A program made the translations under genes and the position numbers. A stretch of DNA of 64,000 nt from Theobroma cacao (taxonomy: Eukaryota; Streptophyta; Magnoliopsida; Malvales; Malvaceae). The notes beneath the pieces were generated by a model. It worked only from the letters and a program-made list of their open reading frames with translations. It ran no database searches and had not been told where the DNA came from. The DNA lies in assembly GCF_000208745.1 (NCBI RefSeq), contig NC_030857.1:17989894-18053893 (forward strand), given 5' to 3'. Shown here piece by piece: positions 13,301 through 23,416 of this stretch (positions are counted from its first letter, which is position 1; each line of letters opens with the position of its first letter).

Positions 13301-14615
13301 AACATTAGGGAAACACCTCACTATTCCCCACCAACTCACTATCTTACCACAAAATTGACAACGCCACTTACAGCACAAAATGACATGATTGCAATCCTCT
13401 TCAACCTCCTTGCACCATGGGTATAGTAAGCTAACCACATAAAACATTGTACCTTTGAAGGCACTTTTGCTTTCCATATCAACCCCAAAAAATTGTCATT
13501 GGTAACCTCCAAAAGATTGCCCATCAAATGGGTGAGTTTTTTTACCCAAAAACTACCGTGATTGTCTAACTCCCAAATAAGACAATCCTCCACTCCTTTT
13601 CTCACTCTGATTCCCTCTAATTTTTCTCAAAATTGTGTCTCTAGACCTTTCTCCCACTCATACAGTGATCTACAAAACTCAATCACCCACTCTCTTTCTC
13701 ATGTTTCCTCATTTCTAAAGTAGACGCTCACCATCACTCTCTTATTGCATACCAAAAAGAAAAGTCATGGAAATAGGACTTTCAAAGGTTTATTCTCCAA
13801 CCATTCATCCAACCAAAACAATAATTTTTTTTGTCTTTTCCAAGTAACCACCTATGACCCTCTATCCCAATGTAACTCGATAATCTGTTGGCGTTCTTTA
13901 AATTCATCACGTCCTTCAACATCTTTGATATTGTATTGCTCTTTTTGGCTGAAGGGACTCACTCCATCTCGTCCTCATATTTTTCTTTTATGACCCTCCT
14001 CTAACCTTGGGCCTACAAACTGCTTCCCATCTCACTTTCCTTATCTTCTTTTATCCTTTTGTAATTTCTTTTGCCTTTATATGCAATTTTATGGATGTTG
14101 TTTAAATCATTTAGTGATAGTATTTTCAAAATAGTGTTAATTATTAAAATAAACTTATTCTTATTGTAGTTGCTTTCATATATAATAATGTAGGAATTTT
14201 ATTTCATATATAAATGTTTTATTAAGTTTCTAGAGTTGGCTCAATTAGGAAACTCTTAATTGTCTAATATAATAAAAATTTGAATTCAAATAAATAATTT
14301 AATATTATAATTTTAAAATGTAAAAATATAGTTAACTTTTCATGATTTTAAATATGAATTGAATGGTTCTATTTATGTTTAATAGTTTTTTTTTTAATTT
14401 TTTGTTAAAGGAAGGGATACTGAATGCTGCAAATAAGTATCTTCAAGATAAGGTAACAATTATACATTATTAGTATTTTATCATTATCATACATGCAACT
14501 AACTCATATAAATTGTTTGTTAATGCAGATAGAAGAGAATAGCAGCAACACTGACTTTACTACAATCAACACTAATATGCCGCATCCACTAACCGTAGCA
14601 AATAATATATTTTGA
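1084..14615 (+). CDS. AGL12: MIKC-type MADS-box transcription factor, AGL12/XAANTAL1-like
   Basis: Seven exons, all with GT..AG introns and consistent phase: 1084-1265, 1488-1566, 7776-7837, 10409-10508, 10605-10646, 14411-14452 and 14529-14615. They splice to 197 residues plus TGA. Residues 1-60 are a full MADS domain ([20 protein letters not shown], then [15 protein letters not shown]), which binds CArG boxes as a dimer. A short I region follows, then a K-box coiled coil from about residue 88 (exons 3-6: [35 protein letters not shown]) and a short C terminus ending TVANNIF. The YMFGGG and WIxxIRSAK stretches are typical of the AGL12 clade, which in Arabidopsis acts in root development and flowering time. 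Family members are usually a little over 200 residues; this one lacks the last couple. Introns 2 (6.2 kb), 3 (2.6 kb) and 5 (3.8 kb) are full of antisense transposon debris. Splice sites were assigned by eye; expression is not shown. Confidence 0.93.
1970..4200 (-). mobile_element. Ty1/copia retrotransposon relic in intron 2 of the AGL12-like gene
   Basis: Minus-strand translation with many frameshifts and stops shows copia polyprotein pieces in order. A zinc-knuckle remnant lies near 4040-4105 ([16 protein letters not shown], second Cys replaced by Tyr). An integrase N-side piece lies near 3480-3570 ([16 protein letters not shown]). Reverse transcriptase lies near 2300-2450 ([20 protein letters not shown], then a [12 protein letters not shown] stretch) and continues at 2080-2290 ([14 protein letters not shown]). 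The order gag, integrase, RT is that of Ty1/copia. No LTRs or target-site duplication were found, so both ends are approximate. The copy is certainly inactive and antisense to its host gene. Confidence 0.75.
4200..7775. other. Remainder of AGL12-like intron 2, AT-rich, unassigned
   Basis: This is very AT-rich intron sequence with no recognisable protein homology or terminal repeats. The short open frames here have no family features and are interrupted by AT-rich runs. It may contain further decayed copia gag or untranslated sequence continuing from the relic on its left, but nothing supports a specific call. It ends at the exon 3 acceptor (cag at 7773-7775). Confidence 0.4.
7990..8446 (-). 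mobile_element. Copia-type 3' LTR-like sequence in intron 3
   Basis: Read on the minus strand, this starts with TGTTGAAG at 8446. It is preceded by a polypurine tract (aaagatggagatt) at about 8447-8459, the usual arrangement at the start of a copia 3' LTR. Near its far end is the 'cgtagatgtaagtaagaggtcgaaccatg'-like segment (about 8070-8100 on the plus strand) common in plant copia LTRs; only its general form is used as evidence. The left boundary is approximate and no target-site duplication was identified. It is not obviously the partner of the shorter LTR at 10051-10286, so two elements may be mixed here. Confidence 0.5.
8447..10050 (-). mobile_element. Copia gag / gag-pre-integrase fragment with primer-binding site, in intron 3
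   Basis: A 96-residue minus-strand frame at 8858-9148 reads as a copia GAG-pre-integrase domain ([53 protein letters not shown]). Further upstream on the same strand, near 9690-9800, a gag start region reads [18 protein letters not shown], the typical UBN2/gag N-terminal motif. A primer-binding site matching initiator tRNA-Met (TGGTATCAGCGC) lies on the minus strand at 10039-10050. Integrase, RT and RNase H are missing between the polypurine tract and the GAG-pre-integrase piece, so this is an internally deleted relic. Confidence 0.75.
10051..10286 (-). mobile_element. Copia 5' LTR-like sequence next to the primer-binding site
   Basis: About 235 bp directly abutting the primer-binding site. 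On the minus strand it begins TGTTGAAG at 10286 and runs to about 10051, the position and size expected for a short copia 5' LTR. It lies inside intron 3 of the AGL12-like gene, just before the microsatellite and the exon 4 acceptor. The terminal dinucleotide next to the PBS is not a clean CA, so the inner edge is uncertain by a few bases. Confidence 0.5.
10332..10376. repeat. (AT)n microsatellite
   Basis: An almost perfect AT dinucleotide run of about 43 bp in intron 3, ending about 30 bp before the exon 4 acceptor. Length polymorphism is likely, and the proximity to the branch point region could affect splicing. Confidence 0.95.
10647..12560. other. Left part of AGL12-like intron 5, AT-rich, unassigned
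   Basis: AT-rich intron DNA with poly-A/poly-T runs. A region at 11790-11900 has repeated 'actcaa/gagtc' words forming weak inverted repeats around a Leu/Ser-like pattern. No coding similarity or transposon termini could be supported. Confidence 0.4.
12580..14040 (-). mobile_element. 5'-truncated LINE (L1-type) relic in intron 5
   Basis: Minus-strand frames give the C-terminal part of a plant LINE ORF2 in the right order. At about 13810-13930 is the region before the zinc-binding RT domain ([43 protein letters not shown]). At 13339-13605 is a zf-RVT-like domain ([20 protein letters not shown]). At 12853-13041 is an RNase H-like domain ([28 protein letters not shown]), followed by its tail at 12586-12768 ([17 protein letters not shown]). 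The frames are broken by stops and shifts. The endonuclease and core RT are missing, as expected of 5' truncation. No poly(A) tail or target-site duplication was identified. Confidence 0.8.
12856..12909. repeat. 27-bp perfect tandem duplication inside the LINE RNase H region
   Basis: Two identical 27-bp units (12856-12882 and 12883-12909) sit head to tail. The unit length is a multiple of three, so on the LINE strand it duplicates nine residues in frame (ESLIIETDY twice). This is a recent slippage or repair event in the relic, since the copies have not diverged. Confidence 0.9.
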
Positions 14616-14760
14616 AGTTAAAATTTTATCTATCTTTATATTATCAATGATAGAGTTATTTCTATTGTAAAAATATATAGTATTATTGTGTGGTATAGAT
14701 GTGATACACTTAATAAATAAACAATGAAATGTTGTCTTTCATGTGAAAAAGTGTGTAAGT
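14616..14760 (+). terminator. 3'UTR and polyadenylation region of the AGL12-like gene
   Basis: The stop codon at 14613-14615 is followed by AT-rich sequence. A canonical AATAAA lies at 14712-14717 (in TAATAAATAAAC), about 97 bp after the stop, with TG/T-rich sequence just downstream. This fits a short plant 3'UTR ending around 14730-14760. Cleavage position is inferred. Confidence 0.5.
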
Positions 14761-14862
14761 TAAATTGAAAAATGTACTCTGAAACTAGTAGTGTTACTTT
14801 AGTTTTAAAATTTTCAATAAAAATATGATTTGATGTTAAATAAATTAATTTGGATCCCTTTT

Positions 14863-14886
14863 TCTCTCTCTCTCTCTCTCTCTCTC
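14863..14886. repeat. (CT)n microsatellite
   Basis: A 12-unit TC/CT dinucleotide run just downstream of the AGL12-like gene. Confidence 0.95.
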
Positions 14887-14889
14887 ATT

Positions 14890-16215
14890 TGCAGGTGTGG
14901 AAGTGTGTATATACACTAACAATTACAAGAATGTATATTTTTCTTTCTTATTTGTACCTACAAACTAATTAAACTTTTTTTTCAAAAAAAAAATTATAGT
15001 TGTTAATTGTTGTGGCTTATCCCTTTGTTGTATATGTCAATCGAAGTAGGTCAGGGAGGGCAGGAGAAAGCATAGGGAGATAGGAGACAAATATGAGATG
15101 AATGCCACTGGGTTTCGATTAGGCCAACGGTTGGGGAAAGGAGGAAGTGTTATTATTGCTTGTTCTAAGTGCTCACTCAATCGTTTCAGTCATGGAAGCC
15201 CAAGAAGGAACCTAGCATTGGACAATTCTAGTGCTACCTATTGACATGATTATAGTAATCGAGATTTCAGAACCCAGACGCATAAACAAGAGTGAATCAA
15301 CGGAATATAAATTGATGCAGAGATTTTGAAACACATACGCATAACCAAAAGTGAATCAGTAGAATATTAATCCGTGGAAATCATGAAAGCCACCTTAGAG
15401 ACTCCACCATCTTTCTCATTTTTCTAAACAACCATCCATCCAACAAAGATATAATCAGCCTTTCTCTTATATTATCTGAAAGTTTCTATGAATGCAGGAT
15501 TTTAATTTTTTGAATCAATCACAACAATTGTTATTTAATATAAGAGCCACAGATCTACCACAAGAAAAATATAAGTCAAAATGAAGATATTTCAAAAAGT
15601 AATTTAAGTGCCTCACCTTCAAGAAGATTTACAATTTTTTAGGAAAAACTATTGTTCATTAATTCTCATGGCCAACTAAGTTGCAACCTTCGCTTATATA
15701 GATATACTAATAGACTTGGATCCACTTGGCCCAATCCATAGTCTAACAAGATTCATATATAAAACCCAAAAGAAGAATGCATTCATTCTATCATTATTGA
15801 CTTAAGTTCATGTTATCTCATGACTAATATTTTACTTGAAATTTCATTTAATTTAATATTATCATTTAGTTTCTTATAGTAATTAAGAAACCTTTTTTAC
15901 TCACTAATTGTAATAATGTCTATCAATTGACCTCCACAATAAAATCAAAATAGTCCCTTGCATTACAATCATTACTAAGCAGTCTTTTCACCATATCATA
16001 TTCCACATGAGATTTATGGATTCCACTATCACATCCAACTCATGTAATACAAATTTTTTATTTTCATTATTGCTAGACTTTGAAAAATATTTTTCTTCAA
16101 AAACACTTTTATATAATATTAATTTCCAAAACACTTGTAGAAAACATACCGACTAGATTTTTTGAGTCCAACAATCTTATGAAATCGCTTAAATATCTTT
16201 CCCAATAAGTAATGG
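14890..16215. other. Intergenic, no gene seen; short degenerate tandem repeat at about 15268-15380
   Basis: No supported gene lies here. Around 15268-15380 two imperfect units of about 60 bp share 'cgcataa-caa-agtgaatca' and 'gaatat-aat' words. They look like fragments of an LTR or leader but cannot be assigned to a family. The rest is plain AT-rich sequence. Confidence 0.4.
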
Positions 16216-16216
16216 T

Positions 16217-16575
16217 CACTACCAAAAAATAGGATTTTATTGACGAAAAATTTTTCATCAATAAATTTGTCACTAATTGTTGAATAGAACAGCGACGAAA
16301 TATTGAGGGAACTCATTCCGTTGGTAATAAAATGGCACGCAATAAAGTAAGATGGCATCATTTTTACCGACAAAATTATTCCATTGGTAACGCTATTACC
16401 AACAAAATTTATTGACTATATTGCCGATAGATTAATTGGTCAATGATTGCTGATGGAAATTCGGTCAGTGAGACAATTGAAACGACTTATAATAGTATCA
16501 ACAAAATTACCAACGAAATATTCCATCGATGATTTATTTTTAATTATCGACAGAATTTTTCGTCGGTAAATTAAA
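16217..16575. mobile_element. Orphan CACTA-type terminus with subterminal repeats
   Basis: The sequence starts CACTACCAAAAAATAGG at 16217, a CACTA-superfamily TIR variant. About 350 bp of subterminal repeats follow, built from direct and inverted copies of words like GACGAAAAATTTTTCATC, CGTTGGTAA and TTTTTCGTCGGTAA. Such arrays bind the transposase in this superfamily. No matching TGGTAGTG end was found downstream, so the element is truncated or its other end has decayed. Its subterminal word (CGTCGGTAA) differs from the CGTTGGAAA word of the CACTA element at 28860, so the two belong to different subfamilies. Confidence 0.6.
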
Positions 16576-16990
16576 ATTAAAATCCCAATGCAACAGTTCT
16601 TTCTCCATTTCCCCTTCTCCCTTTTCCCTTCACCTCTATGTCTCCTTCACTCTCTTACCACTTGATCTTGTCACCCGAACTTATGCTTGACTTGATGGCG
16701 CCTTTCGCCGACCATAAACCCAGCAGTCCGTCAATTCGACCCAACCCTCCTAATCATTCAGGTCCCCTTCCTCACACTTCTCCCGTCTGACCACTCCCGA
16801 CCTCCATTGAAGCTGTCGTCTAAAAGTCAATGTCTAAGTTCAAGCACAAAGTTACTGATAATCTCCAAAGGTTCTTTTTCCTTTTACTTTTTGTTAGATG
16901 AAAAAGCTTGTATAAAATACCCAGCCAGGGGGGGTGTATTGGATTTTCAAGCTAAAGCTTTCACATTTCCCTCAATAACAGATAAAGCAT
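16576..16990. other. GC- and pyrimidine-rich block next to the CACTA terminus, possible captured fragment
   Basis: Directly inside the orphan CACTA end lies a block (about 16590-16830) that is richer in C and G than anything nearby, with pyrimidine-rich leader-like sequence and short Pro/Ser-rich frames. Position and composition suggest host DNA carried by the CACTA element, but no protein family was recognised in any frame. Confidence 0.25.
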
Positions 16991-18300
16991 AAAACTTGTA
17001 AGCACAAATCAAGGAGAAAAAAAAATAAAGATGATCATAGCAGATAAAAAGAGAAGGGAAAAGAGAATAACACTTAGCCACAATTTTTATAGAGGTTCGA
17101 CATTGACATTGACAATGCCTATGTCCTCTCCCTTGACATTACAAGGAGTTTGAATTCACTAAATCACTAGCTTTCTCAAATAGGTTTAGACATAACTTTT
17201 ACAATCACTGCCTTTTCAAGGATAAATCATAACATATCACAAATCACTGCCTTTTCAAAGGCAAAGCATAACTTATCACAAATCAGTACCATTTCAAGAT
17301 TAAAGCACAACCTTTCTACCTTTTGCAATAGAGGTATAATTAAGCTTACTTTTCAAGATTCAAGTATAACCTATCTACCTTTTCAAGGAGGTATAACTTT
17401 TACAATAATGGATCACAAGATGTAATGCCTCTAGCTAGGTTGATCGAAGGCTTTAAGTACAAGGGAATGAAGTAAATACCAAGGAATTTAAGCTATCAGC
17501 TATTGCTCAATTTTAGAGGATTTTGTAGAATGAGAAAGATATGATCTTAAGAAATGAAACCTTTATCTCTTCTTGGAATAAAGCTCTTTTTCCTCTTTCT
17601 TTCTTAGCTTTCTCCCATCCTTGGAATGAAGCTTCTAGAGATTTATATAGCCTTTCACACAATTTAGCAGTTAGAGAGAAAATAGATTTTAAAATTCAAA
17701 CCATTAAGACAACTTGAATCAAAATTGTTAGTCTTCAGATGCTCTCTATTCCTCAAGAATCAAGCATTCACCTATAAAGAAGTCGATTCTTCCATCCCCC
17801 TTCAAGGTTGATACATTCTGTCTCGCAAGAATCGAGCATTCCTTTCCTAATAAATCGATTCTTCATGACTTTTGAGTGTTGTTTTGAAATTTTAAACTTT
17901 GGTTTTCGTGCTCAAATTTCCCCCATTTTTCTTCTCTAACAAGTTTCTCTCTTTTCTTTGGCTTCCTTAACAAGTTTCCTATCTTTCTCTTTTTGACTTT
18001 GAGAAATCAATCTTGGGAAACTTGAGAGAATTCAATTCTTGTCATCCAGTGCTTTTATCTTATACGTCTACTTTCACAATAATCAACCTTTCGCTTCTTG
18101 AGTGCTTGATTCTGTTGAACTAGTACTTTCTAGTTTGTGAGAATCGATAGTTCACTCCTTGACAAGTTGATTCCTTCCTGTTACAAATAAGAAATATAGA
18201 TTTCTATATTTCAAGGAATCAACACGTCATTGTTAGAAGTTGATTCTTCTTTACTGGAACTTGTTTTTAAAGCATTTAAATAATTTTATCTTCACAAATA
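16990..18300. repeat. LTR-like repeat, copy 1, with internal tandem array
   Basis: The segment shares architecture and words with 24330-25150: an A/G-rich stretch, then tttttatagaggttc, an 'aaggagttt/aaggagttc' segment, repeats of 'ccttttcaaggataa', and an 'aaggcttta/aaggctagta' segment. Inside it, at about 17200-17330, three imperfect units of about 43 bp (aatcactgccttttcaag and variants) stand in tandem. The tttttatagaggttcgac piece resembles the end region of plant copia LTRs. No TG..CA ends, PBS or coding part was found, so the family is unproven. Confidence 0.45.
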
Positions 18301-20740
18301 GCTTTCAAAACTCTTTGGGGAAAGTTCTTCCATTTCAAGGATTTTTCTTTTAGACTCACAACCATATTTTTTAAATCATAGAATTTTGTCATTTCAAAAA
18401 TAAAACCAATTTCAAAGCTAACACTCTTTTAATCAATTTCTTTCTATTTTTTGGGAGAATTAAACTTTTAATCAAGGGATTAATTTGGGTTTTCAATCTT
18501 TAAGTTGTTTATTTGATGTGAAAAGATGGATAATTGAAGTCAACAAAGCCCCTAGAACACTTTATGCCAATGAAACATATTAGCTTCAAGTTGATTTTCG
18601 TGAGCATTACCCTTTAGAGGCACCCCAAGTACTCCTTTTTTTCCGTTTTCATTTTACATTGTTTTCTTATTAATTAAGTAGTGAAAGTGAAAAGATAATT
18701 AACAATTGAATGAATATTATGGCATTCTTTTGCTGATTAGGTAAGTGATTTTTGTCCCTCTTACTCCGCTGCATTCTCACATTTATAGCAATGGACATAT
18801 TTGTTTAGGTATTGGCTACTGTTAATTCGTTTGTTAATTAGCACGATTTGTTAACTTATTGTTTCCTTGCTACTAACTATAGTTGCTTTAATCAACTAGT
18901 TTTTTAATTGTATTGCTTGAAGTTTGTATGATTTTTACAGTTGATATAGATTGATGATTTGTGAAGTTTGACGATCATGAACTGATTATTTGTAATTATA
19001 AAGGTAATGGTTCTTTCTTACATATCTCTTTTGAGTTTCCTTTCATCTTTCCTGAAAAAGTGTAGTCATGTGATTTTTGCTAAAGATAATTCTAATTCTG
19101 GTGATAGATTTTAAGAAAAGGCATACTGCATAGAAATGTGGTATGTTATATGATTGGTATTGCAACTTTTATCATTATTGAAAGTGTTTGAGCCAATTAT
19201 TTATGCTTTGGACCTATACATTTTTGTTCTGTTGTTGTCATTTTTGTTATTCCTTCATAAACTCAAGCTATGAGTACATAAAGATTCATAATAATCTATG
19301 AGTCTATGCCTAGGTTACTTTGAGCTAAGACCCCTTAATTTAGTGAAATTAGGGTCTTAGTAAATTAGTAAATTTAGTGAAAATTAAAATAATTTAAATT
19401 AATTAAGGTATTATTAAATTAATTAAATAATTTAATGACAATGGCAGGCTTTCGAAACTAAGTATGGCCTTTTTAAATTGAATATTAAGTAGTTAGGCCA
19501 TAAGATAAAAGGAAGAGTGTTCACTCCAGGTGTCACGAACTACGCTCATTCGCTTAAGTATGTGATAATCTATGAGGCGCTTGAGTGAACGCTTCCACGT
19601 AAGCCAGCCAATAACTCGTTTATATCTTATCAAACATCAACAATAGTAATGAATTAGACTAAGGCAACACACATCGAAATCATAGGGCATACTGAATGCT
19701 ATATATGCAACCACTGGGACCAAATAAGAGAAAATGTTTTATGAAAATGAGTACAAAGGGACTAAGGCACACCATCGTTGGGTTATAAGGGCAGCTCTAG
19801 ATGATTCGCTACAAACATACGTTTACTAGTGAGGCAGCTTAATAATCCGCTGATTACTCATCCCCTATAAAGAGTTTACGAGATTTTACAAGTATTCTAC
19901 CAATAAGTATTACAATGCTTCAAATAAGGACATTCCTTTCCTATAACTCTTTTATTATATTTTTTGAAACTTTTCTCTTTTATTATTTCATCTTTATATG
20001 TATATATGTCATAAATAGATATTTTATTATTATTATTTATGCCTAACTATTTTTTTTGAATTTAAGTATTTATTTATTTTTACTACATAAGTTTCCTACA
20101 TTTATATTTTTTTACAACCAAAAATTTTATTTTATAATTATTATTTATACATATATTTTTTCCTAATCTAACCCTTTTTTGTTTATACTGAATTTCTTTC
20201 CTATTTTTCTTGTTTACCTAACCTATATTTATGACTAAATATATTTATTTATTCTATATTTTCTTTCATTTAAATATATTTCTTTATAACTAAATATTTC
20301 CCATTTTTGTACTTAAATATTTTTTGCTTGTAACTAAATATTTAACTACTTTCTACATTTTCTTACCTAAATATGTATGTATATATATTATATCTAAATA
20401 TTTATTTATTAATATTATTTTAATTTTTATCAATCTATAATTTTTTGCTTCTCTTCTTTCAATATTCATACCACAAAAAATAAACATCTTTTTTTTATAT
20501 ATTTTTTACCTCATCGTAATCTCATAAAAACACTTACTTTTATTTGTCTATTTTTTTAGCTATATTAAGCTCAACTTCATGTAATATTCACCAAAAATCA
20601 CAATGATCCATATTCACAAAGCAAACCCAAAATAAAAGGACATAAACCATACCTTGTCTGATCTTAAATTGATTTAAGTCAGATGGACTATAAAGGCTTG
20701 CAAGCCCATGTCAACTTTCTCCACGCAAGTCCACACCGAC
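18300..20740. other. Intergenic, AT-rich, no gene seen
   Basis: No coding homology was recognised. A less AT-biased patch at about 19500-19880 contains short words typical of LTR or leader regions (for example aggcgcttgagtgaacgc) but without identifiable ends. 19900-20560 is an extremely T/A-rich stretch with many 'aaatatttatt'-like repeats. Confidence 0.4.
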
Positions 20741-21700
20741 ACACTATCATTTTTTTTTTTGTAGCTCCTTTTCCTCTCAAAACCATGTCCATTGGACTAA
20801 AACCCATTCTCCTCTCACTCCCTAAAACGACGCCATTTGGCAACCGACAACCCTACTAACCCTACGTATAAAAACTTTTTTTTCATTGTCCCTCTTCATT
20901 TTGCTCCTTTCCCTTCTCTCTCTAGCCATAATTTCTCCCTCTTCTCTTTAGCCAAAACCCCTACTTCCTTTCTCTCTAAACCTTCACCTTGCTTTTTCTT
21001 CCTAACACTGCCATTATCACTACCGACTTAGCCTCAAAAACCACTCCTTTCCTCACTTTTTCTAAACCCCCTCTTTTTTCTCTCCCTCGATCGAAAAGAA
21101 ATCGTCACAACTCTAAAATCCCTAAATCCTATGAGAAGTAGAAGGAAACCTCCCCTCTATTATACTTCCCTCTGTTTTCTATATATTCTTTTTGTTGTAT
21201 TTTTTGGTATATTTTTTGGTTTTGAATTTTTGATTTGGTTGTGGTATCTCACTGGCTAGCAAGAAGGAAAAGCTAGGATTTTTATGTTGATTCTATGTTT
21301 TTCTTTCTAGGAAATTTTCAGGTTTTTTCAAAATCGACTCCCTTTTCGATTTAGGAAAAAGGAAACTTTTTATAGTTGCCCTTTTGGGTGCTAGAGGTGC
21401 CACTTGTGCCTCCCCCCAACACTTTGCTGAGCAATCTCGCCAGACACGGATTTCTCGCATTTAGTAAGGCACAATCGTGCCTAGCAAGGTGCAAACGCAC
21501 TTTGTTGAGCTGGGCATGGGTTTGTCCTGTGCCCAACTGGCTTTTTGTTACTCCCTTTTTAAAAAAAAATTCTATTTTCTCATACTTATTCCATTTTCCA
21601 GAATGTTCTTCAGTTTAGTTAGTTTTAATCCTAGCTTGTTAAGTTTAGTCTCATTTGATTAGTTTGATCCATTTTAGTCTCATTTTGACCATGTGGCTCT
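20740..21700. other. Pyrimidine-rich, GC-richer island, unassigned
   Basis: The composition shifts to C/T-rich (20760-21170), with a TATA-like ctacgtataaaaac at about 20860-20876 followed by long pyrimidine runs. This resembles a plant promoter plus 5'UTR, or the LTR/leader of a Ty3-type element. A GC-richer patch at 21380-21540 carries short frames on both strands with no recognisable domain. No downstream exon could be connected, so no gene is called. Confidence 0.3.
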
Positions 21701-21756
21701 ATTTTTATTAACAGGCCTAGACTTTGGGCCTATTCATTAAGCCTAATGCCTCAAGA

Positions 21757-21890
21757 CAAAACAATCAAACGTAGAGATCTAATTAAACTAGGATTTAAGG
21801 TTTAGGGTTCAGGGTTTAGGCCTTAAGTATTAAAATTAAAACAATTTAATCTTATCCAAACAATCAAACGTAGATATCTAATTAAACTAG
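21757..21890. repeat. Direct repeat of about 30 bp with telomere-like words between copies
   Basis: The segment acaatcaaacgtagagatct (21761 onward) recurs about 96 bp later with one base changed (near 21857). Both copies continue 'aattaaactag'. Between them lie three TTTAGGG-like words (near 21800-21820), too few and too irregular to be a telomere tract. Confidence 0.5.
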
Positions 21891-22650
21891 AAACTAATTA
21901 ACCAAAACTAACCAACCAATAATTAAAAATAAAAGCAAGAAAATAATTAAATAAAAATCAAATTAAACAAGCCTAGAATTACAATATCCCTCACACACTT
22001 CATTTAAATCTTACTTTTCTTCCTTAATTTATTCCAATGGATTGAATTACTAACATAGAGTTCTCAATTATTTATAATGCTCTCCCGAGTCTCTTATGAA
22101 AATATCTACTTTAACCAAAACACTATATTTTATGTAAATTGATATTAAAATAGACTCATTAAGTTTAAACTCTAATCTGGCTACATACCATATATAAATA
22201 TATCTCTATCTTATACGCAAATCAATTTATTCATTCAATCAAATAAATATGATGGTATGCTATTCCAATTTTAGTCTAGCTAAACTCCCTTTTCCAAGTT
22301 TGTTTAGATTCCTAAATCAATTTAATTAGTGATCAGGCAATTAAAAACATTAAAAAAATTAGAATAGAGGATTCAAATTCTATTGAAATAAGCAAGAAAG
22401 AGATTAAAAATTTAAACTACATGTGAGTTCAATTGCAATCCTAAAAAAATAAATTTAGCTAGACATTATTGCAAACGTAAATAAAAACATATGAAGTTTA
22501 GCCACCAAGAGTAACAAGAATAATAAAAGCAAAGGAAGAAAATAAATAAATATTTTTGCAGCCTTGACCTTCAATCATCAACCTCAACTTTTAGCTTCTT
22601 GAATCTCTCTTAAGATTTTTCCTCAATGTGTCTATATATGTATATATGTT

Positions 22651-23416
22651 GAAGGAAGGAGGGTGGGGTTGTTATGGCCCCCCCAAAATTTTTAAAATAT
22701 TTTATATATTATATATGTAAAACATTAATTCATACAATTTTTTTAAAAAAATTAACCTTAATTCGTATCATTATAGATAAGGAAAATATTTAGCTTCAAA
22801 AATTTTTAAAATATTTTATGTATTATACATTTAAAACATTAATTAATACCATCATTATGAGAATATATAAGGAAAATATTTAATCCCCAAAATTTAAAAT
22901 ATTTTATATATTATATATTTAAAACATTAATTCATATCATTATTATAAGAATACGAATTGTGCAAGAGATTAGCAAAAATAGGAAAGTCAAGAAATTATT
23001 TTTGATTGATATATTAATTTGTCATGGTTTGCCTTTTTCGATTTCTATAGCAACTACAGAGTTAGTCATTTCAACAATAAAAGTTGTGAAAATAAGATTT
23101 TGAAACAAATTAAATGATAAATTTTTTACAAATAATTTAGTTATCTATATTGAAAAAGACATTGTTAACTTTTTCAGTACAGAGTCAATAATTGATAAAT
23201 TTGAATTTAAAAAAATTATCGAGCACTATTTTCATAAAAAACTATTCTAAGTATTTCTTTTCCTCTTCCTTTTCATTTACATGTTATATAAAATTATTGT
23301 CTATTATGAATATTTTGATTATTGGTTAAGTTCAAAATATTAGTTTTCAAAATTTTTAATCTTTATTTCTCTTTGTCTTTGGCCCCCTCATTAAAAACTA
23401 GCTAGCTCTACCCCTG
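22651..23416 (+). mobile_element. hAT transposon relic (zf-TTF / MYM-type transposase)
   Basis: The plus-strand translation near 23024-23240 recovers the C-terminal dimerisation region of a plant hAT transposase of the TTF-zinc-finger type: PFSISIATTELVISTIKVVK, then NLVIYIEKDIVNFFSTESII. A single stop and small lesions interrupt it. The right end reads CTAGCTCTACCCCTG, giving the inverted terminus CAGGGGTAGAGCTAG. The left end has a GGGTGGGGTTG-like counterpart. TATATGTT (22643-22650) and TATATGTG (23417-23424) flank the element as a 7/8 match 8-bp target-site duplication, the size expected for hAT. Most of the transposase is deleted and the middle is AT-rich. Confidence 0.7.

Noticed and set aside
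21795..21825. Interstitial telomere-like TTTAGGG words
   Set aside because: Only about three imperfect units; likely chance or a tiny repair insertion, not a telomeric tract.
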